A stretch of DNA of 64,000 nt from Pseudomonadota bacterium (lineage in GTDB: Bacteria > Desulfobacterota > Binatia > Binatales > Binataceae). The notes below the pieces were generated by a model. That model was given only the letters and a program-made list of their open reading frames with translations. It was not told where the DNA came from and ran no database searches. The DNA is taken from assembly GCA_021324885.1 (NCBI GenBank), contig JAJPIF010000011.1, forward strand, positions 62,001 to 126,000, in the 5' to 3' direction. Position numbers and translations under genes: made by a program. Below are positions 60,616 through 64,000 of this stretch, piece by piece (within the stretch, counting starts at the first letter, position 1; the number at the start of each line of letters is the position of its first letter).

Positions 60616-62313
60616 ATGCCGAATGAAATGACCGACGGTTTTCACCTCGTTATCGAAGCCATGAAGCTCAACGGCCTCGATACGATCTTTGGCGTGGTCG
60701 GTATCCCGGTGACTGACCTGGCGCGCCTGGCGCAGGCCGAGGGGATTCGCTACATCGGCTTTCGCCATGAGCAGTCCGCCGGACACGCCGCAGCCATCGC
60801 CGGCTATCTGACCCAAAAGCCCGGCGTCTGCCTGACCGTGTCGGCACCGGGCTTTCTCAATGGGATGGTGGCGCTGGCCAACGCGACTATCAACGGCTTC
60901 CCAATGATCCAGATCAGCGGATCGAGCGACCGGGCGATTGTCGATCTGCAGCAGGGCGACTACGAAGAACTGGACCAGATGAACGCGGCCAAACCCTACG
61001 CCAAAGCCGCGTACCGGGTGAATCGGCCCGCGGATATTGGAATCAGCATCGCCCGATCGATTCGCGCCGCCTTATCAGGGCGTCCGGGCGGCGTCTATCT
61101 CGATCTGCCCGCCGATGTTTTGAGCGCCTCGCTGGATGCGGACGCCGCCGCACGATCGCTGGTGCGCGTGGTCGATCCGGTGCCGCGGCAGATCCCAGCC
61201 CCGCAAGCGCTCGAGCGCGCGCTCGATTTGCTGGCCCAGGCGCAGCGCCCTCTGATCATTCTCGGCAAAGGCGCGGCTTATGCTCAGGCGGATGCTGATA
61301 TTCGCGAGTTCATCGAGAAGACCGCGGTCCCATTTTTGCCGATGTCGATGGCCAAGGGGCTGCTGCCCGACGACCATCCACAGTCGGCGGCTGCGGCCCG
61401 ATCGTACGCGCTGGCCCAGGCCGACGTGGTGATGCTGATCGGCGCGCGGCTTAACTGGCTGCTCGGCCATGGCAAAAGCCCGCAATGGTCGGCGGCCGCG
61501 CGGTTCATTCAGATCGATATCGCGCCGACGGAGATCGACAGCAACCGTCCGATCGCTGCCCCCGTCGTGGGCGATATCGCTTCCTCGATGGCGGCGCTGC
61601 TGGCGATGCTCAAGCCTGGACGGATCAAACCAGACTCGCTCTGGCTGCGCGAGATCGATCAGCGCAGGCAGCGCAACGCCGAGCGCATGCGCGAGCGGCT
61701 CGCCGCCAATCCCAGTCCGATGGACTTTTACAGCGCGCTGGGCGCGATCGCGCGGGTGCTCGAAGACAAGCCGGACGTGTACCTGGTCAACGAAGGGGCG
61801 AACACGCTGGACATCGCCCGCAACGTGATCGACATGCGCGCGCCGCGCAAACGCCTGGATTGCGGCACATGGGGCGTGATGGGCATCGGGATGGGCTTCG
61901 CGATCGGCGCTGCAACTATCAGCGGCAAGCCGGTGGTGGCGATCGAGGGCGACAGCGCATTCGGCTTCAGCGGCATGGAAATCGAAACCATCTGCCGCTA
62001 TCAACTGCCGATCGTGGTGGTGATCTTCAACAACGGCGGCGTTTATCGGGGCGATGACGTCAATCGCGGCGGCGGCGCCGATCCCGCTCCTACCGTTCTG
62101 ATGAAGCAGGCTCATTATGAAAAGCTGATCGAAGCCTTCGGCGGCGCCGGCTATCAGGTGACCGATCCGCAGGCGCTCGCCACGACCCTGGCCGCTGCGC
62201 TCGCTTCGGGCAAGCCGGCCTTGATCAATTGCGTAATCGATCCCACAGCGGGCACGGAAAGCGGCCATATCGGCAATCTCAACCCGCAAAGCGCGATCGC
62301 GTTCAGGAACTGA
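60616..62313 (+). CDS. oxc: oxalyl-CoA decarboxylase
   Basis: A 565-residue thiamin-diphosphate enzyme that decarboxylates oxalyl-CoA to formyl-CoA. The start has GVVGIPVTDLARLAQAEGIRYIGFRHEQSAGHAAAIAGYL, with the catalytic Glu in RHEQSAG. ThDP/Mg motif: EGDSAFGFSGMEIET...FNNGGVYRG. VVAIEGDSA and CGTWGVMGIGMG are other Oxc sequences. It is paired with frc, 68 bases upstream, as in most oxalate degraders. The TCTCTC/GAGAGA hairpin at 62372-62390 may end the transcript. Confidence 0.96.
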   Translation: MPNEMTDGFHLVIEAMKLNGLDTIFGVVGIPVTDLARLAQAEGIRYIGFRHEQSAGHAAAIAGYLTQKPGVCLTVSAPGFLNGMVALANATINGFPMIQISGSSDRAIVDLQQGDYEELDQMNAAKPYAKAAYRVNRPADIGISIARSIRAALSGRPGGVYLDLPADVLSASLDADAAARSLVRVVDPVPRQIPAPQALERALDLLAQAQRPLIILGKGAAYAQADADIREFIEKTAVPFLPMSMAKGLLPDDHPQSAAAARSYALAQADVVMLIGARLNWLLGHGKSPQWSAAARFIQIDIAPTEIDSNRPIAAPVVGDIASSMAALLAMLKPGRIKPDSLWLREIDQRRQRNAERMRERLAANPSPMDFYSALGAIARVLEDKPDVYLVNEGANTLDIARNVIDMRAPRKRLDCGTWGVMGIGMGFAIGAATISGKPVVAIEGDSAFGFSGMEIETICRYQLPIVVVIFNNGGVYRGDDVNRGGGADPAPTVLMKQAHYEKLIEAFGGAGYQVTDPQALATTLAAALASGKPALINCVIDPTAGTESGHIGNLNPQSAIAFRN

Positions 62314-62525
62314 AATCGGTCAACAGCCCCCTCCGCGTTTCGAAGGCCGGGCCATGGAACCACTTGCCGATTCTCTCCTCGGACGAGAGAGGGAAACGGC
62401 GCCGAGCAGGTCGAGTTCCTGCCCCTGACGGCATCCGAGGCGAAAAACTGTCCGCGGCTGCGGCTGTTTAGTTGACAGCAAAGACCACTGCGGAAAGTCC
62501 GCGTCGCTCAGCCGACGCATCGCGC

Positions 62526-63608
62526 TCAGAACGACGAGGACGGGTCGAGGCGGTCTCGCAGGTGATCGCCGAGAAAATTGAAGGCCATCACCGTCAGGAA
62601 GATGAAGATGCCGGGAATCAGGATCCATGGATAGCGGACCAGGTTCTGCGGGTCTTCGGCCTGACTCAGCAGGTTGCCCCAGCTCGGTGTCGGCTCCTGG
62701 ATTCCCAGGCCCAGCAGCGACAGCGCGCTCTCGCCCAAAATAAATCCGGGAATCGACAGCGTGGCGGCGACGATCGCGTAGCCCAGCACGGAGGGGATTA
62801 CATGGCGCGTTATAATGCGCCATCGCGATCCGCCCAACGCGCGTCCCGCTTCGACATAGGGCAGCGAGCGCACCGACGATGACATCCCGCGGATTACTCT
62901 CGCCAGTCCCGCCCAACTGATGAAGCTCATAATCGCTACTATCAGAAGGAAACGCTGGGCGGCGCTGATTCCGGGCGGGATCACCGCGGCCAGCGCAAGC
63001 AGGAAATAAAACGACGGCAGCGACATCTCGATTTCCGACCATCGCATGATCAGATTATCGGTCAGCCCGCCGACGTATCCCGACAGCGCGCCTACGGCGA
63101 TTCCCAGCGAGAAGCTGATCAGCACGCCGATAAGCCCCACGCACATGCTGACGCGCGCGCCGTATACGATGCGTGAGAAGAGGTCGCGGCCCAATCCGTC
63201 GCTGCCCATCAGGTAAAAGGGTGCCTGTTCGGAATCGGTCGTGAACAGATGGCCCCGGGAAAACAGATGGATATAGATGCGATGATTGCGGTCGGGCGCG
63301 TAGCTGCGTTCCTCGGCGTCAACCATGTGCAGCGGATAGGTCCAGAACACGCCGTAACCCCACTGCGAGGGCGCGCTGAGGTGCAGGCGCATCGGCGGGC
63401 AATCGGGCATCGAGCGGTTCTGATAAATCGGATCGTAGGGTGCGAAGAAGGGCGAGAACGCGGCGAACAGGTAGAACACAACCAGGCAAATGACCGAAGC
63501 GCGTACGGTGCGCGAGGCCAGACGCCATTCGCGCGCGAGCCCGCCGCGAATCGGCCCGGCAACGGCGGCGGCTTGCAGCCGCGGCAGCGTAGTTACAGGA
63601 GCGCTCAT
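62526..63608 (-). CDS. dppC: dipeptide/oligopeptide-type ABC transporter permease (DppC/OppC)
   Basis: A 360-residue inner-membrane permease. The N-terminal helix SVICLVVFYLFAAFSPFFAPYDP is followed by an enlarged periplasmic loop (to about residue 130). HYP-like sequence MGSDGLGRDLFSRIVYGARVSM and the EAA-type motif VEAGRALGGSRWRIITRHVIP are OppC marks. FILGESALSLLGLGIQEPTPSWG closes it. It overlaps the next permease gene by 4 bases (ends at 63605). Substrate unknown; other subunits lie beyond the window. Confidence 0.93.
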   Translation of the reverse strand: MSAPVTTLPRLQAAAVAGPIRGGLAREWRLASRTVRASVICLVVFYLFAAFSPFFAPYDPIYQNRSMPDCPPMRLHLSAPSQWGYGVFWTYPLHMVDAEERSYAPDRNHRIYIHLFSRGHLFTTDSEQAPFYLMGSDGLGRDLFSRIVYGARVSMCVGLIGVLISFSLGIAVGALSGYVGGLTDNLIMRWSEIEMSLPSFYFLLALAAVIPPGISAAQRFLLIVAIMSFISWAGLARVIRGMSSSVRSLPYVEAGRALGGSRWRIITRHVIPSVLGYAIVAATLSIPGFILGESALSLLGLGIQEPTPSWGNLLSQAEDPQNLVRYPWILIPGIFIFLTVMAFNFLGDHLRDRLDPSSSF

Positions 63609-64000
63609 TGCGAGGCCATCGAGGAGAAGTCCACCCGCGGATCGACCGCGACCAGCGCGATATCGGCCAGCAGATTGCCGACCAGCAGCAGCATCGTGCC
63701 AATCAACACCGATCCCATCACCAGGTAGATGTCAAGCGAGCGGACCGCGTTAAGCAGGAGCAGTCCCAACCCCTGGAGGTTCATCACCGCTTCGACCAGG
63801 GCGGCGCCGCCCAGCAGATCACCCAACGAATATCCGGCCATCGTGATGAACGGGTTGAGCGCGTTGCGCAGCACGTGCTTGTAGATCACGACGCGCTCGG
63901 GCAGGCCTTTGGCCCGCGCCGTGCGCACGAATTCCGAATTTTTTATTTCCAGGATTTGCGAACGCATGAGCCGCATCAGACCCGCCATCCCGGCGACGCC
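63605..64000 (-). CDS. dppB: dipeptide/oligopeptide-type ABC permease (DppB/OppB), 5' truncated by window end
   Basis: The frame is open to base 64000 (GVAGMAGLMRLMRSQ), so only the C-terminal 131 residues are seen. The EAA loop EFVRTARAKGLPERVVIYKHVLRNALNPFI and the later DLLGGAALVEAVMNLQGLGLLLLNAV are typical of DppB. It overlaps dppC by four bases. Confidence 0.92.
   Translation of the reverse strand, partial: GVAGMAGLMRLMRSQILEIKNSEFVRTARAKGLPERVVIYKHVLRNALNPFITMAGYSLGDLLGGAALVEAVMNLQGLGLLLLNAVRSLDIYLVMGSVLIGTMLLLVGNLLADIALVAVDPRVDFSSMASQ

Noticed and set aside
1-64000. CRISPR arrays, prophage, transposase or rRNA genes
   Set aside because: No regularly spaced repeats, phage structural genes, transposase motifs or rRNA sequence seen on either strand.

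Overview
The window is GC-rich, densely coded DNA from a Gram-negative bacterium. Outer-membrane and lipopolysaccharide genes are spread across it (lolC/E-type permease, lptE, waaA, lpxB, waaF, a Kdo hydroxylase, an MsbA-like exporter). Core genes (holA, nusB, ribBA, hisS, aspS, bioB, selA) mark it as chromosomal. The many catabolic-type genes (LLM/F420-type oxidoreductases, family III CoA-transferases, acyl-CoA dehydrogenase, enoyl-CoA hydratase, EthD, SnoaL-like, amidohydrolase, SMP-30/NHL propeller) suggest an uncultivated soil-type lineage of the old deltaproteobacterial/Binatota kind. That placement is inference from gene content. I see no rRNA, tRNA, CRISPR array, prophage or intact insertion sequence.

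Layout. 1-4.5 kb: 3' part of a LolC/E permease, small proteins, a zinc-ribbon/BON membrane protein, a dodecin. 4.6-12 kb (minus): one run of MFS exporter-bioB-selA-dodecin and another of ribBA-nusB-lptE-holA. 12-24.7 kb: accessory metabolism (two LLM oxidoreductases, acyl-CoA dehydrogenase, NHL propeller, VOC protein, NicO metal transporter, phosphodiesterase) plus an unusual sigma/anti-sigma fusion. 25-34.4 kb (plus): a tight lipid A/core run, waaA-lpxB-[FabL-like ER, FabG, ACP, KS, degenerate KS, AcpS::LpxL fusion]-waaF. 35-37.7 kb (minus): a heat-shock run of three Hsp20 genes and a short J-protein, bordered by decayed gene scars. 38-41.6 kb (minus): secreted protein, diiron protein, anti-sigma, ECF sigma. 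42.2-45.7 kb: Kdo 3-hydroxylase-like gene and an ABC exporter with an N-terminal ParB-like domain. 45.9-50 kb: enoyl-CoA hydratase, EthD, cupredoxin, amidohydrolase, nucleotidyltransferase. 50.5-55.8 kb: hisS-aspS-lipoprotein-SnoaL, then vapBC. 56-62.3 kb: a tandem CoA-transferase and an frc-oxc oxalate pair. 62.5-64 kb: dipeptide-type ABC permeases, running off the end.

The most interesting part is 27.5-33.3 kb. A complete-looking set for loading and extending an acyl chain on its own carrier protein is placed between lipid A and core genes with almost no intergenic space. It has an enoyl reductase with a Y-x6-K motif, a ketoreductase, a dedicated ACP, an active KS translationally coupled to a KS-like partner without the nucleophile, and a phosphopantetheinyl transferase fused to an LpxL-type acyltransferase. 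By analogy with the rhizobial acpXL-lpxXL system, it may make a special fatty acyl chain and transfer it directly to lipid A. Dehydratase and chain specificity are not visible here. Other noteworthy points are the sigma2-anti-sigma fusion without sigma4, the ParB-ABC exporter fusion and a RibBA whose DHBP synthase half has lost key residues.
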